DNA from: Natrinema sp031626495
GTDB taxonomy: Archaea; Halobacteriota; Halobacteria; Halobacteriales; Natrialbaceae
Reading direction: 5' to 3'
Length of the DNA stretch: 64,000 nt
NCBI RefSeq assembly: GCF_031626495.1
Contig: NZ_JAMQOJ010000010.1
Coordinates: forward strand, 136,997-200,996
Positions 1 to 9,102 of the stretch are shown piece by piece. Position numbers and translations under genes: made by a program. Numbering within the stretch: position 1 is the first letter of the stretch; every line of letters begins with the position of its first letter. The notes beneath the pieces are model-generated. The model was not told where the DNA came from. It ran no database searches and was given only the letters and a program-made list of their open reading frames with translations.

Positions 1-875
1 CCAGCAACGATATACCCCAATTGGGCTTGGATGTGGTAGGAGAGTAGCGCCCGCATGTCGTGTTGCAGTAGGGCGAAGGTTGCACCGTAGACGGCCATCA
101 GGCCTCCCATGTACGCAATATAGATTGACAGATCGCTCTGACCTTCCACGGGGAACGCCCGATAAAGCACGAACGCGCTCGTCTTCGTCGTATACACCGA
201 AAGGAACACTGAAGCCGCGAAGTGGGGTCGCGGGTAGGTGTCTGGCAGCCAGACGTGAACACCGATGAAAGCGACATTGATACCCATTCCTAGCACTGCG
301 AGCAATGCTGGAATCCCGTCGGCGATGCCGGCAGCGTCGTAGATGAACGTGCCTGACTTGACATAGTGGACTGCGACCGCCATCATCAGGAGTACCCCAG
401 CGGTGCCGTGGAAGAGCGCGTACCGGAAACCAGCTCGGACCGCTTCACCCCCATACTGCCAGACCACCAGCGTGCTGGTCACCGCCATCAGTTCCCACAT
501 AAACAAGAGCACGAGCCAGTCGCCCGCGAACGCCGCCCCGATTGACGAGGAGACGTAGACGAGAGCGAAAGCGGTCAGCGTCTTACTGGCTTCACTCGAG
601 TAAGCGTAGATGACGCTACAGATACCCAGAAAACCGAGCCCGAGGCCGATCATCCGGGAGAACTCATCGACATAGAATGGGACCACCTTGAACCCGAGGA
701 AAGTGCCAGCCAGGTGCTGGCCCTCCGGCGCGACCAGCGAGATCGCTAGCACGGCCGCAAGGCTGAGCGCTCCGATGGCGAAGCCGGTGACGCGCGGCAG
801 GACGAGTACGAGCAGTGCCGCTATAAAGACGAATAGCGGCGGGTAAGCCATAGTCAGAACCTCAACTTCCATCAT
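1..875 (-). CDS. Partial Mrp/Nuo-type proton-conducting antiporter subunit (MrpD/NuoN-like)
   Basis: The reverse strand is open from an ATG pair near 875 (or 872) to the left edge, about 291 codons, so the C-terminus is missing. The protein is almost entirely membrane helices and holds family-typical stretches: a charged helix around LLFMWELMAVTS, a HGTAGVLLMM segment, and GVHVWLPDTYPRPHFAAS, which matches the conserved core of the antiporter-like subunits of Mrp antiporters and complex I. It would move H+ or Na+ across the cell membrane as part of a multi-subunit complex. The next Mrp-type gene in the window is an MrpA-like protein at 27-29.6 kb, so this gene probably belongs to a cluster left of the window. 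MrpD versus NuoN/MrpA-like cannot be settled from the fragment. Confidence 0.8.
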   Translation of the reverse strand, partial: MMEVEVLTMAYPPLFVFIAALLVLVLPRVTGFAIGALSLAAVLAISLVAPEGQHLAGTFLGFKVVPFYVDEFSRMIGLGLGFLGICSVIYAYSSEASKTLTAFALVYVSSSIGAAFAGDWLVLLFMWELMAVTSTLVVWQYGGEAVRAGFRYALFHGTAGVLLMMAVAVHYVKSGTFIYDAAGIADGIPALLAVLGMGINVAFIGVHVWLPDTYPRPHFAASVFLSVYTTKTSAFVLYRAFPVEGQSDLSIYIAYMGGLMAVYGATFALLQHDMRALLSYHIQAQLGYIVA

Positions 876-1326
876 TCACCAGTGTCATTGCCCCTGTGAC
901 TGAATGTCAGCCAATCCTAGTGTGGTATACCGAGTATGTCGACTTAATCGAGGTTGGTCTGCATAGTCGACAACCTGATAGATAGTTGTCATGTTCGATA
1001 GTGGGGTGTTCAGGCGTTCAACCGGCACAATGTTCCCCTCCAGATGGCCGTTGTGTGGAACTCATGGTTCTCGATGTTACTCGACTTAGGCGGTAGACGT
1101 AAGAAAACAATTTCGTTGTCAGCCTCTGTCTTGCTTTCACAGAAATCCGTGAGCCTACGTTGCTATTATTCAATATATTAAATATATTATAATAATGCGT
1201 GAGTTTCATCATTTATCTTTCATGCGCAGATCTTATGACTGCCGTTGTGGTTTCATTTGTGAGGGTACATAACTTTGGAGGACGATTTTGATGTGCCCCT
1301 TTTTTCTGCGGCATATTGCATCAAAC
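876..1326. other. Intergenic region, no recognised gene
   Basis: This stretch separates the antiporter gene from the IS5-type element. It is richer in A and T than its surroundings, most clearly at 1160-1205. It contains a small inverted repeat (GACAAC at 969-974, GTTGTC at 985-990). I see no coding signal on either strand. It may hold the antiporter promoter and the flank of the small membrane gene cut by the IS. Confidence 0.5.
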
Positions 1327-2263
1327 GGCTCTGGTGAATCGCTGGACTGCGTCGGTTTCGACCGTCAGAACTAGGAGGATGAAGCGGGAAACCGTCGATG
1401 CCTATGTCGAAAATTTCCCGCTTCACGAGCAAAGTCGTTCAGTTAGCTAAAAACGCTGTTGGTGGGCGAGGCGAAGTCGCCGCCCCCGAAGGGGGTGGCG
1501 GCTTCGCCGAGTATGCGGTAGTGTCGCTGCACTGTCTGCGGGTTTACCTGGAAAAGTCCTACCGAGAAGCACTTGATTTGCTGAGCGAGATGCCACAAAT
1601 ACTCGGCGAGATCGGCCTCGATGCGGCCGATCTCCCCGACCATTCCACGCTAGTCAAGTGGTTTGATAGGATCAAGACAGCACTCTGGCGAGTGCTGCTG
1701 CGCCTGTCGGCGCAGGAGCACGAGCCATCCGGTCACGCCGCGATCGACGCGACATTCTTCGACCGAGAAAACGCTAGCAAGCACTACTGCCGCCGAACGA
1801 ATTACCGGGTTCAAACGCTCAAAGCGACAGCTCTCGTCGACACAGAAAGCCAAGCCATTCTAGACGTTCATTGTACGACCGAGAAACGCCACGACACACA
1901 GCTCGGCTGGCAGGTCGCCCGCCGCAACGCGGGCGACCTCGCCAGCCTCGCTGCCGACAAAGGCTATGATTGGATGGAATTGCGCGAAAAGCTCCGCGAA
2001 GAGGGCGTAAGACCGCTGATCAAACATCGTGAGCTCCGGCCCATCGATCACGCGCATAACGCGCGGATCGATGGGCCTCGATACCGCCAACGAGCGATGT
2101 GTGAGACCGTCTTTTCAACGATCAAGCGCACGCTCGGCGACGCCGTGCGTGCGCGAACTTGGTACGGTGAATTTCGTGAACTCGTTTTGATGTGTGTGGT
2201 TCACAACACCAAGCGATCTCTAAAACAGTGAAATCAAGCTACGTCTGGCGATTCACCACGGCC
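1327..2263 (+). mobile_element. IS5-family insertion sequence with imperfect terminal inverted repeats
   Basis: One DDE transposase is flanked by inverted repeats: left GGCTCTGGTGAATCGC from 1327, right the complement of GGCCGTGGTGAATCGCC ending at about 2263. About 0.94 kb is normal for a one-gene haloarchaeal IS5-group element. The right end abuts the remains of a small membrane-protein gene, so the element appears to have inserted into it. No convincing target duplication is visible, which suggests loss or rearrangement of the left flank. Confidence 0.8.
1398..2231 (+). CDS. IS5-family transposase
   Basis: A 277-residue DDE transposase of the kind found in haloarchaeal IS5-group elements. 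The N-terminal half is helical and carries FAEYAVVSLHCLRVYL and DHSTLVKWFDR. The catalytic part shows AAIDATFFDRENASKHY (first acidic residue), LAADKGYDWMELRE (second) and CETVFSTIKR (final Glu), then a conserved VHNTKRSL end. The frame is intact and the inverted repeats flank it closely, so the element may still be active. The ATG at 1404 is an alternative start. Confidence 0.9.
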   Translation: MPMSKISRFTSKVVQLAKNAVGGRGEVAAPEGGGGFAEYAVVSLHCLRVYLEKSYREALDLLSEMPQILGEIGLDAADLPDHSTLVKWFDRIKTALWRVLLRLSAQEHEPSGHAAIDATFFDRENASKHYCRRTNYRVQTLKATALVDTESQAILDVHCTTEKRHDTQLGWQVARRNAGDLASLAADKGYDWMELREKLREEGVRPLIKHRELRPIDHAHNARIDGPRYRQRAMCETVFSTIKRTLGDAVRARTWYGEFRELVLMCVVHNTKRSLKQ

Positions 2264-2436
2264 TTGTTCTCGGAATGCTCGTCGTCCGCTCTATAGTTGG
2301 ACTCGGCACTGTGTTCGGTCTGGTACCTATGACCGTCCATCACCTCGTTGAGCATAGTTTTGATTTCCTGATCGCTGTTGCGATACTTTATGCAGTGTAT
2401 CAAACCGGACCAACAAACGATACATACTCTTTATAA
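2261..2436 (+). pseudogene. 3' remnant of a small haloarchaeal membrane protein gene cut by the IS5 element
   Basis: Immediately after the right inverted repeat an open frame reads LVLGMLVVRSIVGLGTVFG and continues through LVPMTVHHLVEHSFDFLIA to a TAA at 2434-2436. This matches, nearly residue for residue, the C-terminal half of the intact 116-residue membrane protein at 32720-33070. The N-terminal half is absent and is not found left of the IS, so insertion was followed by loss of sequence. In the intact paralogue the conserved histidines (HHLVEH) lie between two hydrophobic helices. Its function is unknown. Confidence 0.75.
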
Positions 2437-2624
2437 GACTGACAAGAGATGTTCGCGGATCGCTCGTATGAGAGCATGATACCCCTTTCAAACCCCGGCA
2501 GTTTATATAGTAAATTCAACATTAGGTATCGTGAGACATGCGGTTTCAGAGCCTTCGTGGTGGGAGACCTTCGATGGTGTTTCGAGGGTAACTATGATTG
2601 TATCTCCTGATTCGGGGCTCTCAA

Positions 2625-3058
2625 GCGGCTGTCAGCCCTCAAGTACGACGCCACAATCAAGGTCCGGCGATTGACGACGTTGGTGATCGAAGACATTGGT
2701 GCCATGTACGCGGCCGCCGAGTCACTCGCCGAACAAGTCCTAGTCCTCGCGCTGTGTGGATTGGACTCCGGCGCGAGGAGGTCGCCAGTCTGCACGTCTC
2801 GCAACTCGAACTCGAGAGCAAGAGCGCCACGACACAGCTCGGAAACGCGAACCGCCGGCCGATACCGGCGACACCGTGATGGGCACCGTCAACGAGTTCA
2901 CCGACCATAACTTCAGCGAGCGACGGGCAATTGCCACGGTAGATGGGTTCGTCGTCTTCGTCGAAGCTGTTCCCGACGACTGTGAGGTGACCGATGTGAT
3001 CCGCTCGTTCAACCGTGGCCATACACTGGTGATGGCGTGCTTACGCGAGACCGCATAG
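2625..3058 (+). pseudogene. Decayed tyrosine-recombinase and TRAM-like fragments
   Basis: No intact gene is present, but two fragments look like relics. At about 2625-2760 the frame reads KRLSALKYDATIKVRRLT, and after a frameshift GLRREEVASLHVSQLELES. The latter resembles the first catalytic Arg region of haloarchaeal tyrosine recombinases. From about 2860 to 3058 another frame reads ATVDGFVVFVEAV between acidic stretches, which resembles the small OB-fold TRAM domains common in haloarchaea (an intact one is at 59.8-60.2 kb). No start codon or complete domain survives. Both identifications are tentative. Confidence 0.35.
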
Positions 3059-3092
3059 CTGCGACCGATATCCGGGTTCGAGGTACGGACCA

Positions 3093-3102
3093 AACTATAT
3101 AT
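3093..3102 (+). promoter_or_regulatory. Probable TATA box of the nos operon
   Basis: ACTATATATT lies about 26-33 bases before the GTG start of the NosD fusion gene at 3128. That spacing puts the transcription start at or next to the start codon, as expected for the leaderless transcripts that dominate in haloarchaea. It supports the choice of GTG at 3128. Confidence 0.5.
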
Positions 3103-3127
3103 TGCATTCAGTGGCCAACTACCGGCC

Positions 3128-5059
3128 GTGATCGATCGCTCCGCCAGCACCGTCTTTCTGAGCTTCCTTCTCGTCACCTCCCTCTGCGCTGCGGGGCTGT
3201 TCGCCGTCGACGTGGGATCGACATCGCCTGAGCCCGTCGCGTTCAACAACACGGTGTCCGTCGGCCTCACGCTCGAGTCCGAGTACTCGCTCGACGATGC
3301 GGTCAAACTCCCCCGTGCGCAGGTATTCTACTCGCAGTATCAGTACGTCGTCGGCTACTACGGCGTCGAGACGTTCGTCGAGAACCAGCGACAGCCGGCG
3401 CACGACCAACGGTTCGGCTACCCGCTGACGGTGTACGTCACCAACTACAGCGACACCGAGGTTGAACTGACCGACGAGGGCTATCCGGTTACCGACGGAT
3501 CCCCCGGCTGGACCGACGCCGAGACGGCGTGGTTCGTCGTCGGCAGCGAGGCTCGGACGCCGGCCGGAGAGACCGTCATTCCGTTCGCCGACCGCGACGA
3601 TGCACGGGCGTTTACCGACGAGCACGGTGGCTCCGTCCAGCCGTGGGAGGCAGTCCTCGAGCGCTCGTTCGATCGCGACGATGCGGCGGTCGCTCGCGAC
3701 CGGGTCGACGACCACCGACAGCTGGCGGACGAGCGGGTCGAAAACGCGACCGCACTCACTGAGCGGCCGACATCGCTGGTTGTTGGCGAGAATAGGGACA
3801 CCGTTCAGGCGGCGATCGATCGGGCACCGGCGAACACGACGGTCGTCCTCCCGGAGGGGACGTACGCAGAGAAGATCGAGATCGATCGGCCGATCACGCT
3901 CGCCGGCGAGGGGAACGTGACGCTTCGCGGCGACGGCAACGGCTCGGTGATCACCGTCACCAGCGACCGAGTGGCGGTTCGGGGGATCGACATCACCGGC
4001 GTTGGGAACGTGACGCGGGAAGGCGGTGATATTCCCGTCGAGATCGACGAACAGGCGTGGGACGCCACCTTCACGAAGTACTACGCCGGGACCGACGCCG
4101 GGATCGCGGCCTACGACGCGAGGGGGCTCCTCGTCCAAAACGTCAGCATCGAGACGCCAGCGAGCGGGATCATCGCCTACCAGAGCGAAGATGCCGTCGC
4201 CCAGAACGTCACGGTGTCGGGGCCCGGCCCAGCGGCTGGACTCGCCGGAATCTTGCTGTTCCAGTCACCCAGCGTCGTCGAGAACTCCACGTTCCACGGC
4301 GGGAGAAACGGCATCTACCTCTACCGCTCTCCGCGGACCATCGTCAGATCGAACACGATCGAGAACAACTTTCTCGGCGTCCACCTGATGTATACGGGCG
4401 ATACCCTTCTCGCGGACAACGAACTGCGCGAGCAGCCAAACCACGCCATCATGATCATGACCGGTCCTGAGCGGAACGCGGTCGTTGGGAACACGGTCCG
4501 AAACGCCGAAGCCGGCATCAGCACAGGTGGAAGCGGCACCTATGTGGCGTACAACCTCTTAGCGAACAACGATCTCGGGCTCCGCGTCGACTCGACCACG
4601 TCGATCTACGAGCACAACGTCATCGTCGGCAATGACGTCGGCGCGGAAGCGAGCGCCCTGTTACCGACGAACCGCGTCGTGGACAACGACTTCGTTGGAA
4701 ACGACATCCACGCCACCGCGATGTCAGGCCCACTCCGGGTCTGGAGCCGTGACGGCCGCGGCAACTACTGGCAGGGCGCTGCCGGCGTCGCTAACGGCGG
4801 CCAGTCCGACCTATCGTACTCGCCGACCGATCCCATCGACAGGCGATTACATCGGACCGACGGGACGCCGACACTCGCCCGGGCACCGGCGCTCAAAGCC
4901 CTCGCCGGACTCGAAGGCACTGTCCCCGGAATGCGGACTGGAAGTATCGTCGACCGAGCACCGAGTTGCGCACCGAACAATCCGGACGTGCTCGAGCGGA
5001 CCGAGTGGAAAGACGACGCCTGGACATGTTACGAAACAACACAGACAAGCAATGACTGA
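3128..5059 (+). CDS. nosD: NosD-type copper maturation protein with an N-terminal NosL-like domain
   Basis: This 643-residue secreted or membrane-anchored protein starts with GTG and has a signal-anchor helix at residues 8-26. Residues of about 50-200 form a NosL-like domain, including a repeat of the FADRDDARAFTDEHGG type seen in NosL. After about residue 225 comes a right-handed beta-helix typical of NosD: repeated N-x-I/V-x-x-N rungs, GIYLYRSPRTIVRSNTIENN, and LGVHLMYTGDTLLADN. NosD acts with the NosF/NosY ABC transporter outside the membrane to supply the copper-sulfide cluster of nitrous oxide reductase. The gene overlaps nosF by 8 bases. The NosL-NosD fusion is notable because a separate NosL follows at 6.7 kb. 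No nosZ is in the window. Confidence 0.9.
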   Translation: MIDRSASTVFLSFLLVTSLCAAGLFAVDVGSTSPEPVAFNNTVSVGLTLESEYSLDDAVKLPRAQVFYSQYQYVVGYYGVETFVENQRQPAHDQRFGYPLTVYVTNYSDTEVELTDEGYPVTDGSPGWTDAETAWFVVGSEARTPAGETVIPFADRDDARAFTDEHGGSVQPWEAVLERSFDRDDAAVARDRVDDHRQLADERVENATALTERPTSLVVGENRDTVQAAIDRAPANTTVVLPEGTYAEKIEIDRPITLAGEGNVTLRGDGNGSVITVTSDRVAVRGIDITGVGNVTREGGDIPVEIDEQAWDATFTKYYAGTDAGIAAYDARGLLVQNVSIETPASGIIAYQSEDAVAQNVTVSGPGPAAGLAGILLFQSPSVVENSTFHGGRNGIYLYRSPRTIVRSNTIENNFLGVHLMYTGDTLLADNELREQPNHAIMIMTGPERNAVVGNTVRNAEAGISTGGSGTYVAYNLLANNDLGLRVDSTTSIYEHNVIVGNDVGAEASALLPTNRVVDNDFVGNDIHATAMSGPLRVWSRDGRGNYWQGAAGVANGGQSDLSYSPTDPIDRRLHRTDGTPTLARAPALKALAGLEGTVPGMRTGSIVDRAPSCAPNNPDVLERTEWKDDAWTCYETTQTSND

Positions 5060-5777
5060 GTCAGCACCCATTCTCGAGGCGACCGACATCAACCACGACT
5101 ACGGGTCGGTTTCCGTGCTCCAGGACGTCTCGGCGACCATCAAGCGCGGACGTGTGACGGCCCTGATCGGACCAAACGGCTCCGGGAAGACGACGCTCAT
5201 CCGCGTCCTCGCCGGACTGCACGAACCGACGGCAGGGGACATCGCGTACAACGGCCCCGACACCGCCCGGCGGATCGGCTACCTACCGCAGCATCCGTCG
5301 TTCCGGCCCGGGTTCACGGCCCGCGAGACGCTTCGATTCTACGCGTCGCTCGTCGGCAGCGACGAGACCGACGCGATGGCACAACTCGAGCGGGTCGGCC
5401 TCGAGGACGCGGCCGATCGGAACGTCGAGGCTCTCTCCGGCGGGATGACCCGGCTGCTCGGCATCGCGCAGGCGACGATCGGTGACCCGCCGATCGTTAT
5501 CCTCGACGAGCCCGGCAGCGGGCTGGATCCCGGAATGCGACAGCACGTCTTCGATGTCGCGTCGACCCTCGCTGACGACGGGATCGCGGTCCTGCTGAGT
5601 TCACATGATCTGGAACTCGTCGGGCAGGTCACCGACGACGTGCTCATCCTCGCCGACGGGCGGACCGCCGAGCAGGGATCGACGGCCGGTCTGGGCGCCG
5701 ATTCGCTGCGATCGGTCTACGACGATGCCGTCGGCGGCGAGCGAGACACCGTACAAGTGTTAGGTGAGCGCGCATGA
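5052..5777 (+). CDS. nosF: NosF-type ABC transporter ATP-binding protein
   Basis: A 241-residue ABC ATPase with Walker A GPNGSGKTT, Q-loop YLPQHPSF, signature LSGGM, Walker B IVILDEP and the switch His in LLSSHDLELVGQV. The ATG at 5052 overlaps the end of nosD and gives the normal family length. Further upstream in this frame is only the shadow of nosD. In nitrous-oxide-reducing organisms NosF drives NosY to provide sulfur and copper for NosZ assembly. The order D-F-Y with overlapping ends indicates one translationally coupled operon. Confidence 0.93.
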   Translation: MTESAPILEATDINHDYGSVSVLQDVSATIKRGRVTALIGPNGSGKTTLIRVLAGLHEPTAGDIAYNGPDTARRIGYLPQHPSFRPGFTARETLRFYASLVGSDETDAMAQLERVGLEDAADRNVEALSGGMTRLLGIAQATIGDPPIVILDEPGSGLDPGMRQHVFDVASTLADDGIAVLLSSHDLELVGQVTDDVLILADGRTAEQGSTAGLGADSLRSVYDDAVGGERDTVQVLGERA

Positions 5778-6664
5778 GCGAGGACACGAACCGATCCGGC
5801 GAGGTCGCCGCCCAGGAGAAGACCCGAGACGACCGCTCGCAACCGACGGCCCCCGGCTCGAGACACCGGCTCGAGACGATCGTCGGGCGGGAGCTCCGCA
5901 CGGTCGTGCGCACCCGAACGTTCTTCATCCTCGGACTCGCGTTCGCCACCGTCGTCGTGGGCATCGCCTGGGTCGGTGGGAGTGTCCGCGCTGGCTACGT
6001 CCCGACGCTGGTCGACCTGCTCACACCGCTTGAACTACTCGTTCCGGTGGTCGCCGTGGCGTTCGGCTATCGCGCCATCATCGGCGATGCACAGCGCGGC
6101 GAACTGGACGTGCTAAAGACGTATCCGGTCTCAAACCGCGAGATCGTCTTCGGCGTCTACACTGGCAGGGCGATAGGCCTGGTGACCACCATCGTCGTTC
6201 CGCTCGTCCTCGCCGCGCTCATGGTGGCCCTCTTCAAAGACGAGGGGCGGACGCTCTATGCCTCGCACTCGGGCGTCGACTCGCCGCTCTTGTTCGCCCG
6301 ATTCGTCGTCCTGACGGTCCTATTCGCGCTGACCGTCCTCGCGGTCGCGATCGCGATCTCGGCGGTGGTCAGCGGCACGCGCAGCGCGCTTGCGCTGTCG
6401 GTCGTCGCGCTCGTCGTTCTTCTCGTCGGATTGGACCTGGCGCTCGTCTACGGCTTTTCGTCTGGGATGATCGGCGACGAGAGCCTCATCTACGCACTCG
6501 CGATCAGTCCGCTCAGCGCGTATCGAGGACTCGTCTTCGAGAGCGCGATCGTCGTCGCGTCCGGGACCGGACCGGCGGCGGCGTCACCGATCGCGAGTTT
6601 GTTGAGTTTCACCGGCTGGACGACCACGTCGCTCGGGATCGCGACGTGGGTATTGAACCGATAG
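5774..6664 (+). CDS. nosY: NosY-type ABC-2 permease
   Basis: The 296-residue protein has a charged cytoplasmic N-terminus of about 40 residues, then roughly six hydrophobic segments. An ABC-2 signature segment, GDAQRGELDVLKTYPVS, follows the second. It overlaps nosF by 4 bases (ATGA), so the pair is translationally coupled. It would be the membrane partner of NosF and NosD in copper-sulfide centre assembly. The assignment rests on the operon order and the NosY-like loop. Sequence alone would only say ABC-2 permease. Confidence 0.88.
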   Translation: MSEDTNRSGEVAAQEKTRDDRSQPTAPGSRHRLETIVGRELRTVVRTRTFFILGLAFATVVVGIAWVGGSVRAGYVPTLVDLLTPLELLVPVVAVAFGYRAIIGDAQRGELDVLKTYPVSNREIVFGVYTGRAIGLVTTIVVPLVLAALMVALFKDEGRTLYASHSGVDSPLLFARFVVLTVLFALTVLAVAIAISAVVSGTRSALALSVVALVVLLVGLDLALVYGFSSGMIGDESLIYALAISPLSAYRGLVFESAIVVASGTGPAAASPIASLLSFTGWTTTSLGIATWVLNR

Positions 6665-6741
6665 TCGACGCTCACGGTTGAGACCCATTTCAGGGCCGCA
6701 CCCTGATTGATCCCCCACGCCGATCGTCGAAATGCGACAGC

Positions 6742-7299
6742 TCAGTTCATCAGCGACATGACCAGTTCCCGCGTGACTTCGTCGTGTGTGTAATTATCCC
6801 CACCGTATTCGGCCTGGAACTCGTCAGCCTGATCGGCGTCACCGAAAGGAATCATCGAGCTTCCCATCGCCCCCTCGATCTCACTGCCGGCGACCATCGT
6901 CAGATCCGATACGTCGGCGAATGCGTCGGCCTCGAGGTGGCGGGAGATAACGGGTCGCTGGCCGCTGTCGTTGACCTCGTACTCAACCGCCGAGTAGTCG
7001 GTCCGATACGAAACGGCAGGTTCATTTTCGCTCTGGTGGTCGAAGGTGAACGCGTACGCACAGAGCGTGCTACAGAACTGCGCCGGCCGATCTTCGTCGA
7101 GAACCGCCGTCGGGTCCTCGTAGTGGGACTGGCCGGCCGGGCCGGGATGCCTGCCGACCATCATAGTACAGTTGTCACATGCGTGCTCTGGGTCAATACT
7201 GACCGGATCAGGGGCATTCGCTGTCCCCTGATTACTGAAACAACCGGCGACCGATCCGAGACCGGCGGCTGCGATACCACCGAGAACGGTCCGACGCAT
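6742..7299 (-). CDS. nosL: NosL-type copper chaperone lipoprotein
   Basis: Convergent with nosY. The best start is the ATG at 7299, giving a twin-arginine-type lipoprotein leader (MRRTVLGGIAAAGLGSVAGC) whose Cys is the lipid site. An earlier in-frame ATG exists at 7341. The mature part has the NosL metal site CDNCTMMVGRHPGPAGQ, a second motif QFCSTLCAYAFTFDH, and the C-terminal region IPFGDADQADEFQAEYGG. NosL delivers Cu(I) on the outer face of the membrane for NosZ maturation. Its opposite orientation and the presence of a NosL-like domain in the NosD fusion mean two NosL-type modules occur side by side. Confidence 0.9.
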   Translation of the reverse strand: MRRTVLGGIAAAGLGSVAGCFSNQGTANAPDPVSIDPEHACDNCTMMVGRHPGPAGQSHYEDPTAVLDEDRPAQFCSTLCAYAFTFDHQSENEPAVSYRTDYSAVEYEVNDSGQRPVISRHLEADAFADVSDLTMVAGSEIEGAMGSSMIPFGDADQADEFQAEYGGDNYTHDEVTRELVMSLMN

Positions 7300-7341
7300 C
7301 ACAGGCCCGTCAATTCTCGCAACTGAAGTCGGCGGTTCCAT

Positions 7342-7785
7342 ACTAGATGATGGCAGGCAACGGATAAACCGTGTCTGGTACGATTACCGAACATCGACAC
7401 CGACAGTAAGCGATGATCCACGAGTTCGAGCGCGTCCTATAGGTCGTGCTGCCGGAATAGAGCCGGGATGAGTAAGTGGGCCATCCGATAGGGCGGATCG
7501 TCCTGACGGGCCTGCTGTGCGCTCTCATGGACTAACGCTCGAGCTCGTGCTGGCGGCGACGGTCGTCTCGGTGCTAATCGGCGTTCCAATAGGCGTAGGA
7601 AGCGCTGTCTACCCTGACCACAAACTAGATCGGTGGATACGATGTAGGATCTGCTCGAATATCTTCCCAAAATAACCCATCCTCCGAAACTATGTGGGTA
7701 GGACTCAAGGTGAGATCGCTCTTATCGACTTGCAAATGCATAGCACGGTGGTAAATGAAGTGACAATGAGTCTCACTGTAGGACG
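7342..7785. other. Intergenic region with a possible ABC-permease relic
   Basis: No intact gene. On the plus strand at about 7530-7620 one frame reads ELVLAATVVSVLIGVPIG and on into a short hydrophobic run, which resembles the first conserved helix of phosphate-type ABC permeases (PstC/PstA). Stop codons bound it on both sides. The stretch upstream of 7786 should hold the promoter of the NrfD-like gene. Confidence 0.3.
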
Positions 7786-9102
7786 ATGGGAACAAAAACA
7801 CCAAGCGAGGCCGACATCTTGCGCCCAATCGGAGCAACTTCGAAAACATACTTCGCGCTGGTCGCCATCGCAGGGCTAGCATTTGTTCTCTTCCTTATCG
7901 GCTGGGCCTATCAGCTACAAGAGGGGCTGATAGTCACCGGGCTCGGCGACTGGGGAAGTGGCGGCGGTGTTACTTGGGGGGTATATATCGGCGCATTCAT
8001 TTGGTGGGTCGGTATCGCCCACGGCGGGATCATCCTCTCGGCTGCAGTCAGGCTACTCGGGATGGATCGGTACATGCCAGTTGCACGACTCGCCGAGTTA
8101 CTGACCATTGCCGGTCTCTCTGCTGCAGGCTTTTACATCATTGTCCATCTCGGCCGGCCAGATCGGATGGTCACGAGCGTCGTCGGCCACTACCACATCA
8201 CCGTCCACTCTTCACCGCTAGTGTGGGACGTAACCGTCATCACGGCCTACTTTGTACTGACAGCGACCTACCTCTCATTGACCCTGCGTTACGATGTGAC
8301 TCGGCTACGTGACCAGTTGCCAGATCGCCTCGACCCGATCTACCGACTCATGACGATCGGCTACACCGAGAAGGAAGATGAGATCGTCGAGCGAATGGTC
8401 TGGTGGCTCGCTCTCGCGATTATCATCATGGCCCCGCTCTTGCTCCACGGCGGCGTCATTCCGTGGCTGTTCGCCGTGTTGCCGAGTTACCCGACTTGGT
8501 TCGGCGGCGTCCAAGGGCCCCAGTTCCTCACCATCGCACTGACCTCAGCGATCAGCGGCGTGATCCTCCTCTCATTGGCGTTCCGCCGCGCCTACGACTG
8601 GGATCACATCATCACCGACGATATTTTCCGCGGGCTGCTCCTGTGGCTCGGATTCTTCTGTCTCCTCTTCCTCTGGCTCCAACTCCAACAAAACATCACC
8701 GGGCTATTCACAGCACCTGTCGATCTGACAATTGCGGCCACGGCGAGGGCTACTAACCCCATTTATCTTACCTCGATGTCACTGGTCTTCCTGACGCTTT
8801 CGTATATCTTCGCCCAAGCGATCCGGCCGGCACTATTCACTAAGCGACGGGCCGCTGTTTCAGGCATCGCTGTCCTCATCGCAACACTCCTCGAGAAGGT
8901 TCTGTTTGTCGTTGAAGGCTTTCTGGAACCGACGTTCAATATCTACGCCGCGGTCCCAGGCGTCTACATCCCGAGTCTAATTGAGATTGCGTCGATTACC
9001 GGGACAATCGGCATGGTCGGCCTGTTCTTCCTGCTTGTCGCCAAAGTGTTCCCGGTTGTCGAACTCCACGCGATCGAACACCTGCGCGACGACCACGAAT
9101 AG
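7786..9102 (+). CDS. NrfD/PsrC-family quinol-interacting membrane subunit
   Basis: A 438-residue protein with about ten membrane helices. It has the family features: an early GVTWGVYIGAFIWWVGIAHG segment, GFYIIVHLGRPDRM, and a large loop with SSPLVWDV between helices, as in polysulfide-reductase-type (PsrC/NrfD) anchor subunits. These subunits exchange electrons between menaquinone and an iron-sulfur partner. No iron-sulfur subunit, molybdopterin subunit or cytochrome lies next to it: upstream are nos genes, and downstream is about 950 bases without a gene. It is therefore an orphan here, possibly split from a complex by rearrangement. Confidence 0.88.
   Translation: MGTKTPSEADILRPIGATSKTYFALVAIAGLAFVLFLIGWAYQLQEGLIVTGLGDWGSGGGVTWGVYIGAFIWWVGIAHGGIILSAAVRLLGMDRYMPVARLAELLTIAGLSAAGFYIIVHLGRPDRMVTSVVGHYHITVHSSPLVWDVTVITAYFVLTATYLSLTLRYDVTRLRDQLPDRLDPIYRLMTIGYTEKEDEIVERMVWWLALAIIIMAPLLLHGGVIPWLFAVLPSYPTWFGGVQGPQFLTIALTSAISGVILLSLAFRRAYDWDHIITDDIFRGLLLWLGFFCLLFLWLQLQQNITGLFTAPVDLTIAATARATNPIYLTSMSLVFLTLSYIFAQAIRPALFTKRRAAVSGIAVLIATLLEKVLFVVEGFLEPTFNIYAAVPGVYIPSLIEIASITGTIGMVGLFFLLVAKVFPVVELHAIEHLRDDHE

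Noticed and set aside
2756..3058. Intact TRAM-domain gene
   Set aside because: Only a short stretch resembles TRAM and the frame starts in unrelated sequence; treated as debris.
3119..4138. Long open frame (339 codons) on the minus strand
   Set aside because: It lies opposite nosD, has no start context or domain, and is explained by high GC3 of the real gene.
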